NCBI RefSeq assembly: GCF_026341035.1
Contig: NZ_JAPEOQ010000001.1
Span: 3,782,001 to 3,846,000, forward strand
DNA: 64,000 nt
Direction of reading: 5' to 3'
From: Streptomyces sp. NBC_01016
Lineage (GTDB): Bacteria > Actinomycetota > Actinomycetes > Streptomycetales > Streptomycetaceae
Below the pieces are notes generated by a model, which was not told the origin of the DNA, did not search any database, and was given only the letters and a program-made list of their open reading frames with translations. A program made the position numbers and the translations under genes. This document shows positions 54,587 through 63,475 of the stretch, piece by piece (position 1 is the first letter of the stretch; each line of letters starts with the position of its first letter).

Positions 54587-55816
54587 TCAGATCACTCCGT
54601 TCGACTTGAGCAGGTGCAACTCTTCGTCCCCGAGGCCGAGTTCACCGATGAAGACCTCCGCGTTGTGCTCGCCGAGCAGCGGGGAGGAGGTGACGTCGAC
54701 GGGGGAGTCGGAGAGCTTGAGAGGGGAACCGACGGTCTTGAAGGAGCCGCGTCCGGAGTGCGGCACCTCGACGACCATCTCGTTGGCCACCAGCGACTCG
54801 TCCTCGATGATCTCCTTGGTGGAGAGGATCGGGCCGCAGGGGATGTTGTGGGCGTTGAGCTGGTCGAGGACCTCCCACTTGGGGAGGGTGGACGACCACT
54901 CCTCGATCAGCTGGAACATCTTGTTGAGCTTCGGCAGGCGCGCCTCGGGCGTGGCCCAGTCGGCGTCCTCGGCCAGCTCGGGCCGCCCGATCAGCTCGGT
55001 GAGCGGCTTCCAGCCCACCGGCTGCACGATGACGTACACGTAGTCGTTGGGTCCGCCGGGCGCACACTTGACCGCCCAGCCGGGCTGTCCGCCGCCCGAG
55101 GCGTTGCCGGAGCGCGGCACCTCGTCGCCGAAGTCCTCGTTGGGGTACTCGGCCAACGGGCCGTGCGCGAGCCGCTGTTGGTCGCGCAGCTTCACGCGGC
55201 ACAGGTTGAGCACCGCGTGCTGCATGGCTACGTTGACACGCTGCCCGCGCCCGGTGTTCTCGCGCTGGAACAGGGCAGCGAGGATGCCGGCGACGGTGTG
55301 GATGCCGGTGCCGGAGTCGCCGATCTGCGCGCCCGTCGCGAGGGGTGGTCCGTCCTCGAAGCCGGTGGTCGACATGGAGCCGCCCATGGCCTGGGCGACG
55401 ACCTCGTAGGCCTTGAAGTTGGTGTACGGGCCCTCGCCGAAGCCCTTGATGGAGGCGTAGATGATGCGGGGGTTGATCTCCTGGATGCGGTCCCAGGTGA
55501 ACCCCATCCGGTCGACGGCTCCGGGGCCGAAGTTCTCCACCAGCACGTCGGACCGGCGGATCAGTTCGGTCAGCAGCTCCTTGCCGCGCTCTGTCTTGGT
55601 GTTCAGGGTGATGCTCCGCTTGTTGCAGTTGAGCATCGTGAAGTAGAGGGAGTCGACGTCCGGGATGTCACGCAGTTGCTTGCGTGTGATGTCACCGGTC
55701 GGCGCCTCCAGTTTGACGACGTCCGCACCCAGCCACGCCAGCATCTGCGTGGCGGATGGGCCTGACTGGACATGGGTCATGTCCAGGACGCGCACACCCT
55801 CGAGTGCCTTGGTCAC
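54587..55816 (-). CDS. frc: Formyl-CoA:oxalate CoA-transferase 1
   Basis: 409 aa class III CoA-transferase from GTG with GAGGTGAG upstream. It moves CoA from formyl-CoA to oxalate. The catalytic Asp is in [10 protein letters not shown] (about 167). The glycine loop is [11 protein letters not shown], and [14 protein letters not shown] and [13 protein letters not shown] match Oxalobacter Frc and E. coli YfdW. Position 47 (TRKQLRD) is Gln, as in YfdW, not Trp as in Oxalobacter. It is nearly the same as the copy at 60753. First gene of a minus-strand operon. Confidence 0.93.
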   Translation of the reverse strand: MTKALEGVRVLDMTHVQSGPSATQMLAWLGADVVKLEAPTGDITRKQLRDIPDVDSLYFTMLNCNKRSITLNTKTERGKELLTELIRRSDVLVENFGPGAVDRMGFTWDRIQEINPRIIYASIKGFGEGPYTNFKAYEVVAQAMGGSMSTTGFEDGPPLATGAQIGDSGTGIHTVAGILAALFQRENTGRGQRVNVAMQHAVLNLCRVKLRDQQRLAHGPLAEYPNEDFGDEVPRSGNASGGGQPGWAVKCAPGGPNDYVYVIVQPVGWKPLTELIGRPELAEDADWATPEARLPKLNKMFQLIEEWSSTLPKWEVLDQLNAHNIPCGPILSTKEIIEDESLVANEMVVEVPHSGRGSFKTVGSPLKLSDSPVDVTSSPLLGEHNAEVFIGELGLGDEELHLLKSNGVI

Positions 55817-55880
55817 GAACGACTCACCTCGCTACTGGTCCACGGTCGGTTCCACGGTCGGTCCACCGTCGGATCGTACA

Positions 55881-55910
55881 TTGCATACAGTCGCCGAATA
55901 CTGTATGAAA
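55881..55910. promoter_or_regulatory. Oxalate-regulon operator motif, site C (double)
   Basis: TTGCATACAGTC and, inverted, GAATACTGTATGAAA lie between frc1 and sucC. On the plus strand TTGCAT and TATGAA (55881-55886 and 55904-55909) are 17 bases apart, like a -35/-10 pair, so the operators would overlap a sucC promoter. Nearly the same block stands before frc2. Confidence 0.75.
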
Positions 55911-56014
55911 ACTGGTATCCCGCATTGCGTGGGTGGTGTCCAGGGGGCGTGCAGCACTTTTCCTTTCCGTAGCCGAATCAGGGGCTGAAGCAGGAACTGA
56001 GACAGGAGCCGCAA

Positions 56015-57154
56015 ATGGACCTGTACGAACACCAAGCGAGGGACCTGTTCGCGGAGCACGGCATCCCCGTCCCGCGGGCCGAAGTCACCGAATCCGCCAA
56101 GGAGGCGCGGGAGTTCGCTCGCCGTCTCGGCGGCCGCGTCGTCGTCAAGGCGCAGGTCAAGACGGGCGGGCGCGGCAAGGCGGGCGGCGTCAGGCTCGCC
56201 GCCGACCCGGCCGCCGCCGAACTGACCGCGCGCCAGATCCTCGGCATGGACATCAAGGGCCACACCGTGCGCAAGGTGATGCTGGCCCAACCCGTAGAGA
56301 TCGACAGCGAGTTCTACGTCTCCTACGTCCTCGACCGCGCGGCCGGCACCTTCCTCGCCATCGCCTCGGCCGAGGGCGGCATGGAGATCGAGGAGGTCGC
56401 CGCCACCCGGCCCGAGGCCGTGGCCCGGATCCCCATCGACCCGGCCGTCGGCGTCACCTCGGCCGTCGCGGCGCGCATCGCCGAGGCGGCAGGGCTGCCG
56501 TCGCAGACCGTCGACGTCCTCGTCCGCCTGTGGGAGGTCCTCACCCGCGAGGACGCGGTGCTCGTCGAGGTGAACCCGCTCGTGCGCACCGCGCAGGGGC
56601 AGATCCTCGCGCTCGACGGCAAGGTGACCCTCGACGACAACGCCCGCTTTCGCAATGCCCGTTGGGGCGAGCAGGAGGCAGCGTACGAGGAACCGCTGGA
56701 GGCCCGGGCGGCGGCCAAGGGGCTCAACTATGTGAAGCTCGACGGCGAGGTCGGCATCATCGGCAACGGTGCCGGGCTCGTCATGTCCACCCTCGACGTG
56801 GTCGCGGGCTGCGGTGCGAAGCCCGCCAACTTCCTCGACATCGGCGGCGGTGCCTCCGCGCAGATCATGGCGGACGGGCTCGACGTCATCATCTCCGACC
56901 CGTCCGTGAAGTCCGTCTTCGTCAACGTCTTCGGCGGCATCACCGCCTGCGACGCGGTCGCCGACGGCATCGTCCAGGCCCTGGAACGCGTCCAGTTGAC
57001 CAAACCGCTCGTCGTCCGCCTCGACGGGAACAACGCGGCACGCGGCCGGACCATCCTCGAGGAGCGCGCCCATCCCCTGGTCGCCCAGGCCACCACCATG
57101 GACGGCGCCGCACGCCAGGCCGCCGACCTCGCCCTCGCCCCCAACCCCCTTTAA
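56015..57154 (+). CDS. sucC: Succinyl-CoA synthetase beta-subunit-like protein (SucC2)
   Basis: 379 aa ATP-grasp subunit, ATG after [25 protein letters not shown] and [21 protein letters not shown] are SucC signatures. [12 protein letters not shown] and [13 protein letters not shown] form the phosphate and CoA side. The housekeeping SucCD normally stands elsewhere, so this is probably a second, specialised pair. In this locus the acid may be oxalate or another C2-C4 dicarboxylate instead of succinate. SucD follows 11 bp later. Confidence 0.88.
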   Translation: MDLYEHQARDLFAEHGIPVPRAEVTESAKEAREFARRLGGRVVVKAQVKTGGRGKAGGVRLAADPAAAELTARQILGMDIKGHTVRKVMLAQPVEIDSEFYVSYVLDRAAGTFLAIASAEGGMEIEEVAATRPEAVARIPIDPAVGVTSAVAARIAEAAGLPSQTVDVLVRLWEVLTREDAVLVEVNPLVRTAQGQILALDGKVTLDDNARFRNARWGEQEAAYEEPLEARAAAKGLNYVKLDGEVGIIGNGAGLVMSTLDVVAGCGAKPANFLDIGGGASAQIMADGLDVIISDPSVKSVFVNVFGGITACDAVADGIVQALERVQLTKPLVVRLDGNNAARGRTILEERAHPLVAQATTMDGAARQAADLALAPNPL

Positions 57155-57165
57155 GGAGCCGGGAC

Positions 57166-58050
57166 ATGGCCATCTACCTGACCCAGGAGAGCAAGGTCCT
57201 CGTCCAGGGCATGACCGGCGCCGAGGGCATGAAGCACACCCGCCGCATGCTCCAGGCGGGCACCGACGTCGTCGGCGGCGTCAACCCCCGCAAGGCCGGG
57301 CGCAGCGTCGACCTCGACGGCCGCGACGTCCCCGTCTTCGGCAGCGTCGCCGAGGGCATGGCCGCCACCGGAGCCGATGTCACCGTCGTCTTCGTGCCGC
57401 CGGCCTTCGCCAAGGGCGCCGTCATCGAGGCGGCCGACGCGGGCATCCCGCTCGCCGTCGTCATCACGGAGGGCATCCCGGTGCACGACGCCGTCGCCTT
57501 CCACGCGTACGCGAAGCAGAAGGGCACCCGCATCATCGGGCCCAACTGCCCGGGCCTCATCTCGCCCGGCGCCTCGAACGCGGGCATCATCCCGGCCGAC
57601 ATCACCAAGCCGGGCCGCATCGGCCTCGTCTCCAAGTCCGGCACCCTCACCTACCAACTCATGTACGAACTGCGCGACATCGGCTTCTCGACGTGTGTGG
57701 GCATCGGCGGCGACCCCGTCATCGGCACCACCCACATCGACTGCCTCGAAGCCTTCGAGGCCGACCCCGAGACCGAACTCATCGTGCTCATCGGGGAGAT
57801 CGGCGGCGACGCCGAGGAACGGGCAGCTGCCCACATCCGCGAGCACGTCACCAAGCCCGTCGTCGGCTACATCGCCGGATTCACCGCGCCCGAGGGCAAG
57901 ACGATGGGCCACGCCGGCGCCATCGTCTCCGGCTCCTCGGGTACGGCAGCGGCCAAGAAGGAGGCGCTCGAAGCGGTCGGCGTCCGCGTCGGCTCGACAC
58001 CGACGGAGACGGCACGGCTCGTCCTGGACCGCCTCGCCGACGGGCAGTGA
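57166..58050 (+). CDS. sucD: Succinyl-CoA synthetase alpha-subunit-like protein (SucD2)
   Basis: 294 aa, ATG after TTTAAGGAG. The CoA-binding Rossmann part has [17 protein letters not shown] and [20 protein letters not shown] and the phospho-histidine in [15 protein letters not shown] complete the active site. It works with SucC2 as a reversible acyl-CoA synthetase. An aldehyde dehydrogenase gene follows on the same strand after 139 bp with a partial hairpin. Confidence 0.9.
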   Translation: MAIYLTQESKVLVQGMTGAEGMKHTRRMLQAGTDVVGGVNPRKAGRSVDLDGRDVPVFGSVAEGMAATGADVTVVFVPPAFAKGAVIEAADAGIPLAVVITEGIPVHDAVAFHAYAKQKGTRIIGPNCPGLISPGASNAGIIPADITKPGRIGLVSKSGTLTYQLMYELRDIGFSTCVGIGGDPVIGTTHIDCLEAFEADPETELIVLIGEIGGDAEERAAAHIREHVTKPVVGYIAGFTAPEGKTMGHAGAIVSGSSGTAAAKKEALEAVGVRVGSTPTETARLVLDRLADGQ

Positions 58051-58189
58051 CGCTTGTCATAGGCCGCAACTGGCCATCCCAGTAAGGATGTTGGCATACG
58101 GGGGGTGTCCTTTGGGCACCTCCCGTCCACAGCACCACCAGCCATGAAGTACACCGCCCCGACTGTGCACCGTGAGCGGAGACCGAACA

Positions 58190-59725
58190 ATGGCAACCAC
58201 CCTCAAGGCGAACACCTCCTGGTCCGACGCCTGGCAGCGCTGCCTCGCCGTCGCCCCCGAGGCCTTCCAGGACGACCGCGTCCTGAACCTGTGGAACGGC
58301 GCCTGGCAGGCCGACGGCCGCGCCCTGCCCGCCACCAGCCCCGTCGACGGCAGCCCCATCGCGGGCCCGCCCCGCCTCGACGCCGACACCGCCCACCAGG
58401 CCGTGCGCGCCTCCCTCGACCAGCACCGCGCCTGGCGGCACATCCCGCTGCCCGAGCGGCGCGCCCGCGTCGCCGCGACCCTCGACGCCCTCACCCAGCA
58501 CCGCGAACTCCTCGCCCTGCTCCTCGTCTGGGAGATCGGCAAGCCGTGGCGCCTCGCGCAGGCCGACGTCGACCGCGCCATCGACGGCGTGCGCTGGTAC
58601 GTCGACGGCATCGACGAGATCCTGGGCGAGCGCACCCCGCTGGCCGGGCCCGTGTCGAACATCGCGAGCTGGAACTACCCGATGAGCGTGCTCGTGCACG
58701 CCATGCTGGTCCAGGCCCTGGCCGGCAACGCGGTCATCGCCAAGACGCCGACCGACGGCGGCGTCTCGTGTCTCACCCTGGCCTGCGCCCTGGCCGCCCG
58801 CGAGGGCATCCCGGTCACCCTGGTCAGCGGCAGCGGCGGGCAGCTCTCCGAGGCGCTCGTGCGGGCGCCGGAGATCGGCTGCGTGTCCTTCGTCGGCGGC
58901 CGGGACACGGGCGCGGCGGTCGCCACGGACGTCGCCGACCTCGGCAAGCGCCACATCCTGGAACAGGAGGGCCTCAACACCTGGGGCATCTGGAACTTCA
59001 CCGACTGGGACAAGCTGACGGCCGCCATCCCCAAGCTCTTCGACTACGGGAAGCAACGCTGCACCGCCTACCCGCGGTTCGTCGTGCAGCGGGAGGCCTT
59101 CGACGAGTTCCTCGCCGCCTACCTGCCCGCCGTACGCACCCTGCGCGTCGGCCACCCGCTGGCCGTCGAGCACGCCGAAGACCCGTACCCGGCGCTCGAC
59201 TTCGGGCCGCTGATCAACGCGGCGAAGGCGAAGGAGCTGCACGACCAGGTCGCGGAGGCGATCGACCGCGGCGCCGTCCCGCTGCACCGCTCCACGGCGG
59301 ACCCGGCGCTGTTCCTGCCGGGCCAGGACACCAGCGCGTATGTGCATCCGGTGACGCTGCTCGGCCCGCCGCCGTCCTCGCCGCTGCACCACGCCGAGCC
59401 GTTCGGCCCGGTCGACACCATCGTGCTCGTCGACACGGAAGCGGAACTCCTCGCGGCGATGAACGCCTCCAACGGGGCCCTGGTCGCCACCCTGTCCACC
59501 GACGACGAGGCGACGTACGAGCGGCTCGCGCCACAGATCCGGGCGTTCAAGGTCGGCCACGGCAAGCCGCGTTCGCGCGGGGACCGTGACGAGCTGTTCG
59601 GCGGGTTCGGGGCGTCGTGGCGCGGCGCGTTCGTGGGCGGCGAACTCCTGGTCCGCGCGGTCACCGAAGGGCCGTCGGGGGAGCGGCTGCCGGGCAACTT
59701 CCCGGATTACCACCTGATGCCCTGA
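58190..59725 (+). CDS. Divergent aldehyde dehydrogenase
   Basis: 511 aa. The family motifs are present but drifted: IASWNYPM (Asn), IAKTPTDGG (Lys), ILEQEGLNTWG where LELGGKNP is usual (first Glu kept) and GKQRCTAYPR for the catalytic Cys. HHAEPFGPVDTIVL is the late NAD-domain motif. It may oxidise an aldehyde such as glyoxylate, or act with the SucCD2 product as a CoA-linked dehydrogenase; a kept Glu favours the hydrolytic type. Substrate is not established. GGAG precedes the ATG. Confidence 0.85.
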   Translation: MATTLKANTSWSDAWQRCLAVAPEAFQDDRVLNLWNGAWQADGRALPATSPVDGSPIAGPPRLDADTAHQAVRASLDQHRAWRHIPLPERRARVAATLDALTQHRELLALLLVWEIGKPWRLAQADVDRAIDGVRWYVDGIDEILGERTPLAGPVSNIASWNYPMSVLVHAMLVQALAGNAVIAKTPTDGGVSCLTLACALAAREGIPVTLVSGSGGQLSEALVRAPEIGCVSFVGGRDTGAAVATDVADLGKRHILEQEGLNTWGIWNFTDWDKLTAAIPKLFDYGKQRCTAYPRFVVQREAFDEFLAAYLPAVRTLRVGHPLAVEHAEDPYPALDFGPLINAAKAKELHDQVAEAIDRGAVPLHRSTADPALFLPGQDTSAYVHPVTLLGPPPSSPLHHAEPFGPVDTIVLVDTEAELLAAMNASNGALVATLSTDDEATYERLAPQIRAFKVGHGKPRSRGDRDELFGGFGASWRGAFVGGELLVRAVTEGPSGERLPGNFPDYHLMP

Positions 59726-59834
59726 CGCAGCTGCGGCGGGGTCCCGCGCGACGCAGGGGGCGCTCCCCGTCGCTCGTGAACCCCGCCGCCGTGCCGCGGG
59801 GCGAGTTCTCGCCCGCCCCGCGCACACGATGTGT

Positions 59835-59855
59835 CGACGGGATATTGTGTACAGG
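59835..59855. promoter_or_regulatory. Oxalate-regulon operator motif, site D
   Basis: CGACGGGATATTGTGTACAG nearly repeats site A (23381-23400), differing at two positions. It lies about 90 bp upstream of gntR2, suggesting autoregulation or cross-regulation. Confidence 0.65.
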
Positions 59856-59944
59856 CTGGGATTGCCCTCGGCAAGAACTACGACAATCCCCATGCGAGAA
59901 GCGTGGGTTGAGACACCGTGGACGCAGGACGGAAGGGGCCCCCG

Positions 59945-60622
59945 ATGTTGCCGACCGCAGGACTGCCGCAAGGTGCGGTGCCCAGGCTGGACCGGCCGGG
60001 ACCGCTGCGCGAGCGGGTCTACGGCGCACTCCTCGAACTCATCATCAACCGCACCCTGCCGCCCGGCGCGCATCTCGTCGAGACGGAACTCGCGATGCAG
60101 CTCGGGGTGTCGAGACAGCCCGTACGGGAGGCGTTGCAGCGGCTCAGCACCGAAGGGTGGGTCGATCTGCGGCCCGCGCAGGGCGCGTTCGTGCACGAGC
60201 CGACCGAGGACGAGGCGGACCAGCTCCTGAAGGTCCGCCAGCTCCTGGAGACCGAGGCGGTCCGGCTCGCAGCAGGGAAGGCCGATGCCGCCGCTGTCGC
60301 CGCGCTGGAGGAGCTGTGCGAGGCGGGGGAGCGGGCGGTCGCTGCGGACGACGTGGAGGCGGCGGTCGCGCTCAATGCGCAACTGCACGGCGCCGTGATG
60401 GAGTTGGCGGCCAACGAGGTCCTCGCGGAGCTGGCCGCACAGGTCGACCGCCGGGTGCGCTGGTACTACACGCCGGTGGCGCGGCAGCGCGGACACCAGT
60501 CCTGGGCGGAGCACCGCGAGCTGATCGCGGCGCTCGCGGACCGGGACGAGGGCCGGGCGGCGCAGGTCATGCGCGCGCACACCGAGCACACGCGCACGTC
60601 GTACCACCAGCGCGCGAGGTAG
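59945..60622 (+). CDS. FadR-subfamily GntR regulator 2
   Basis: 225 aa from ATG after GGAAGGGG; a GTG at 59918 is a weaker choice. Winged HTH (QLGVSRQPVREALQRLSTEGW, GAFVHEPTEDEAD) and FCD domain (NAQLHGAVMEL, HTEHTRTSYHQ). It is a clear paralogue of the regulator at 26189, with almost identical recognition helix, so both should read the same operator. It stands between the sucCD2-aldehyde dehydrogenase run and frc2, at the heart of the oxalate locus. Confidence 0.92.
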   Translation: MLPTAGLPQGAVPRLDRPGPLRERVYGALLELIINRTLPPGAHLVETELAMQLGVSRQPVREALQRLSTEGWVDLRPAQGAFVHEPTEDEADQLLKVRQLLETEAVRLAAGKADAAAVAALEELCEAGERAVAADDVEAAVALNAQLHGAVMELAANEVLAELAAQVDRRVRWYYTPVARQRGHQSWAEHRELIAALADRDEGRAAQVMRAHTEHTRTSYHQRAR

Positions 60623-60646
60623 CGGACCGAGCGGCCGACGGCAGGG

Positions 60647-60699
60647 GAATACTGTCGTCGAGGATTGCATACAGTCGACGGATACTGTATGAACATTGG
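60647..60699. promoter_or_regulatory. Oxalate-regulon operator motif, site E (triple) and frc2 promoter
   Basis: GAATACTGTC (60647-60656), TTGCATACAGTC (60665-60676) and GATACTGTATGAACA (60681-60695). TTGCAT and TATGAA are 17 bases apart (-35 at 60665, -10 at 60688), so operators cover the promoter. The block from 60665 on matches site C at most positions. Confidence 0.78.
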
Positions 60700-60752
60700 T
60701 ATGTGCCGGTCCTCTAACTCCGAACGCGTAAGCGAGAGGTGGGGTGTCGATC

Positions 60753-61982
60753 ATGACCAAGGCTCTTGAGGGCGTGCGTGTCCTCGATATGACACACGTT
60801 CAGTCGGGCCCGTCCGCAACGCAGTTGCTGGCGTGGCTGGGTGCGGACGTCGTCAAACTGGAGGCGCCGACCGGTGACATCACGCGCAAGCAGCTGCGTG
60901 ACGTCCCGGACGTCGACTCCCTCTACTTCACGATGCTCAACTCCAATAAGCGGAGCATCACCCTGAACACCAAGAGCGACCGCGGCAAGGAGATCCTCAC
61001 GGAGCTGATCCGCCGCTCGGACGTCATGGTGGAGAACTTCGGCCCGGGCGCGGTGGACCGGATGGGCTTCACCTGGGACCGCATCCAGGAGATCAACCCC
61101 CGCATCATCTACGCCTCCATCAAGGGCTTCGGCGAGGGTCCGTACACCAACTTCAAGGCCTACGAGGTCGTCGCGCAGGCCATGGGCGGCTCCATGGCCA
61201 CCACGGGCTTCGAGGACGGACCGCCGACGGCCACGGGTGCGCAGATCGGCGACTCGGGGACGGGCATCCACACGGTCGCCGGCATCCTGGCGGCACTGTT
61301 CCAGCGCGAGAGCACCGGGCGCGGGCAGCGTGTAAACGTAGCCATGCAGCACGCGGTGCTCAACCTGTGCCGCGTGAAGCTGCGCGACCAACAGCGCCTC
61401 GCGCACGGCCCGTTGGCGGAGTACCCGAACGAGGACTTCGGCGACGAGGTCCCCCGTTCCGGCAACGCGTCGGGCGGCGGACAGCCCGGCTGGGCCGTCA
61501 AGTGTGCGCCCGGCGGCCCCAACGACTACGTGTACGTCATCGTGCAGCCGGTGGGCTGGAAGCCGATGGCCGAGCTGATAGGCAGGCCGGAGATGGCGGA
61601 CGACCCGGAGTGGTCGACCCCGGAGGCGCGCCTGCCGAAGCTCAACAAGATGTTCCAACTGATCGAGGAGTGGTCCTCGACGCTTCCCAAGTGGGAGGTC
61701 CTGGACCGGCTCAACGCCCACAACATCCCCTGCGGCCCGATCCTCTCCACCAAGGAGATCATCGAGGACGAGTCGCTGGTCTCCAACGAGATGGTCGTCG
61801 AGGTCGAGCACCCCGGACGCGGCTCGTACACGACGGTCGGCAACCCGCTCAAGCTCTCCGACTCGCCGACCACCATCTCCGGCTCCCCGCTCCTGGGCGA
61901 GCACAACAGTGACATCTACGCCGACGAACTCGGCCTGGATGCGGCGGAGTTGGCGCAGCTCGCCGAACAGGGCGTCATCTGA
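60753..61982 (+). CDS. frc: Formyl-CoA:oxalate CoA-transferase 2
   Basis: 409 aa, same length as the minus-strand copy and nearly identical, with changes clustered in the last 100 residues. The ATG at 60753 opens [20 protein letters not shown] as in the paralogue; a GTG three codons upstream is possible. It keeps the catalytic Asp ([10 protein letters not shown]), the Gln at 47 and the glycine loop [11 protein letters not shown]. The carbonic anhydrase gene starts one base after the stop. Together with frc1 it activates oxalate by CoA transfer. Confidence 0.93.
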   Translation: MTKALEGVRVLDMTHVQSGPSATQLLAWLGADVVKLEAPTGDITRKQLRDVPDVDSLYFTMLNSNKRSITLNTKSDRGKEILTELIRRSDVMVENFGPGAVDRMGFTWDRIQEINPRIIYASIKGFGEGPYTNFKAYEVVAQAMGGSMATTGFEDGPPTATGAQIGDSGTGIHTVAGILAALFQRESTGRGQRVNVAMQHAVLNLCRVKLRDQQRLAHGPLAEYPNEDFGDEVPRSGNASGGGQPGWAVKCAPGGPNDYVYVIVQPVGWKPMAELIGRPEMADDPEWSTPEARLPKLNKMFQLIEEWSSTLPKWEVLDRLNAHNIPCGPILSTKEIIEDESLVSNEMVVEVEHPGRGSYTTVGNPLKLSDSPTTISGSPLLGEHNSDIYADELGLDAAELAQLAEQGVI

Positions 61983-61983
61983 G

Positions 61984-62481
61984 ATGGACGGCACCGTGGT
62001 CGACCGCCTCGTCGAGGCGAACGAACGGTACGCCGCCGCGTTCACCGATCCCGGCATGGACGCCCGCCCGGTCCTGGAGGTGGCCGTCGTCGCCTGCATG
62101 GACGCGAGGATCGATCTGCACGCCGCGCTCGGCCTGGGACTCGGCGACTGCCACACCGTCCGCAACGCGGGCGGTGTGGTCACCGACGACACCATCCGCT
62201 CGCTGGCCATCAGCCAGCGGGCGCTCGGCACCCGCAGTGTGGTGCTGATCCACCACACCGGCTGCGGACTCCAGTCGCTGACCGAGGAGTTCCGGCACGA
62301 GCTGGAACGCGAGGTCGGTCAGCGGCCGACGTGGGCGGTGGAGGGCTTCACCGACGTCGACCAGGATGTGCGGCAGTCCCTGCGGAAGGTGCGCACGTCG
62401 CCGTTCCTGCCGCACACCGGCGACGTCCGCGGGTTCGTCTTCGACGTGGCGACGGGGCTGTTGCGGGAGATCACCGCGTAG
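61984..62481 (+). CDS. Beta-carbonic anhydrase
   Basis: 165-aa beta-class carbonic anhydrase. CMDAR (Cys38, Asp40, Arg42) and HHTGCG (His91, Cys94) supply the zinc ligands and the Asp/Arg dyad. It is coupled to frc2 by a one-base gap. Interconverting CO2 and bicarbonate fits an operon that releases CO2 from oxalate and formate, where it may help pH or carbon recovery. It is a short form of the family, close to the mycobacterial Rv1284-like type. Confidence 0.92.
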   Translation: MDGTVVDRLVEANERYAAAFTDPGMDARPVLEVAVVACMDARIDLHAALGLGLGDCHTVRNAGGVVTDDTIRSLAISQRALGTRSVVLIHHTGCGLQSLTEEFRHELEREVGQRPTWAVEGFTDVDQDVRQSLRKVRTSPFLPHTGDVRGFVFDVATGLLREITA

Positions 62482-62550
62482 CCCCAACTCGCCGTCCTTG
62501 CAAGGTGGTTGAAACTCGGCCGCGCACACCTCTGGCCCCGCCGGACCGCA

Positions 62551-62571
62551 TCGGAATACTGTATGCAATTA
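62551..62571. promoter_or_regulatory. Oxalate-regulon operator motif, site F
   Basis: GGAATACTGTATGCAATTA, whose reverse complement contains ATTGCATACAGTAT exactly, is the best single match to the consensus. It lies about 50 bp before the truncated acyl-CoA dehydrogenase start. Confidence 0.75.
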
Positions 62572-62618
62572 CTGCGCCGCATCGCGGCAGCTCACAAATC
62601 TGACGAGGGGGTCGCCCC

Positions 62619-63341
62619 GTGTCGTACCGCACCGCACTCGCTCACGTCCTGACAGGCGCCGTCGCATCCGGCGGCGAACCGGCCCGCATGCAAGGCAGAT
62701 TCCCCCGGTCCGGCGTCACCGCGCTCGGCCGCGCCGGACTGCTCGGCCTCACCGTCGCCCCCGAACTCGGCGGTGGCGGGCGGGGGTTGGTCGAAGCCGC
62801 CGATGTCGTGGCCCGCGTCGCACACGTCTGCCCGGCCGCCGCGACCGTGCTCCGCTCGCACTACGCGGCGGTGGCCGTCGTCGAGGCGTGCGGCGGCGCC
62901 TGGGTGCGCGCCGAGATCGCCGCCGGGCGTCATCTCTGCTCGCTGGCCCTGGAGGAGGACGGGCCGGAGACGACGGCGCGCCGCACCGGCGAGGTCGTCA
63001 CCCTGCAAGGCCGCAAGCGCCATGTGGTCGCCGCGGGCGAGGCCGACAGCTACCTCTGGTCGAGCGGACCGGCCGGGGTCGGGATGGGAGGGCGGAGCCT
63101 GTGGCTGGTCCCGGCCCACGCCCCCGATCTGTACGTGCCGGCCCGGGCGGCTGGTCCTGGCCCGAGCGGCAGCGCGACCTCGACGGTCTGCGCCGACCCC
63201 GTGCGGGTACCCGCGTCGGCCCTGCTCGGGGAGGACGGGGGCGGCGAGCACCTTGTGCGGGACCTCGTCCTGCCGTGGCTGACGGAACTGGCCGCCGTGA
63301 CGGACCAAACGGACCAGGAGCCCGTGCTCGTGGCCTCGTGA
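62619..63341 (+). CDS. Truncated acyl-CoA dehydrogenase-like protein
   Basis: 240 aa from GTG after GAGGGGG. It resembles the N-terminal helical and middle beta domains of acyl-CoA dehydrogenases (LGRAGLLGLTVAPELGGGGRGLVE, SLALEEDGPETTARRTGEVVTLQG, VRVPASALLGEDGGGEH). The whole C-terminal helical domain, which holds the catalytic glutamate and much of the FAD site, is missing; normal length is about 380. The frame is intact and has its own RBS and operator, so it could be an expressed reduced protein with a non-dehydrogenase role, or a recent truncation. Confidence 0.75.
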   Translation: MSYRTALAHVLTGAVASGGEPARMQGRFPRSGVTALGRAGLLGLTVAPELGGGGRGLVEAADVVARVAHVCPAAATVLRSHYAAVAVVEACGGAWVRAEIAAGRHLCSLALEEDGPETTARRTGEVVTLQGRKRHVVAAGEADSYLWSSGPAGVGMGGRSLWLVPAHAPDLYVPARAAGPGPSGSATSTVCADPVRVPASALLGEDGGGEHLVRDLVLPWLTELAAVTDQTDQEPVLVAS

Positions 63342-63410
63342 ACACCGGCCCGGTGTACGGAAGTCGGTCGATCGACTCCGCTCGATTTCGTCCCGCTTCT
63401 TTACACCGGG

Positions 63411-63435
63411 CTTCTGTATACAGAAGTCTGTATGG
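63411..63435. promoter_or_regulatory. Oxalate-regulon operator motif, site G
   Basis: CTTCTGTATACAGAAG (63411-63426) is a perfect 16-bp palindrome, followed at once by TCTGTATGG. Both halves contain CTGTAT, the core of the regulon motif. It is 41-66 bp upstream of the formate dehydrogenase gene. Confidence 0.7.
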
Positions 63436-63475
63436 GGTAGTGCTGGGGTCCCCTGCACCCGCGCCGGAGGCCCGC

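Noticed and set aside
58070..58135. Regulon motif or terminator before the aldehyde dehydrogenase
   Set aside because: TTGGCATACGG has an extra base against the motif, and the GGGGTGTCC/GGGCACCTCCC hairpin is imperfect and lacks a T-run; not strong enough to list.
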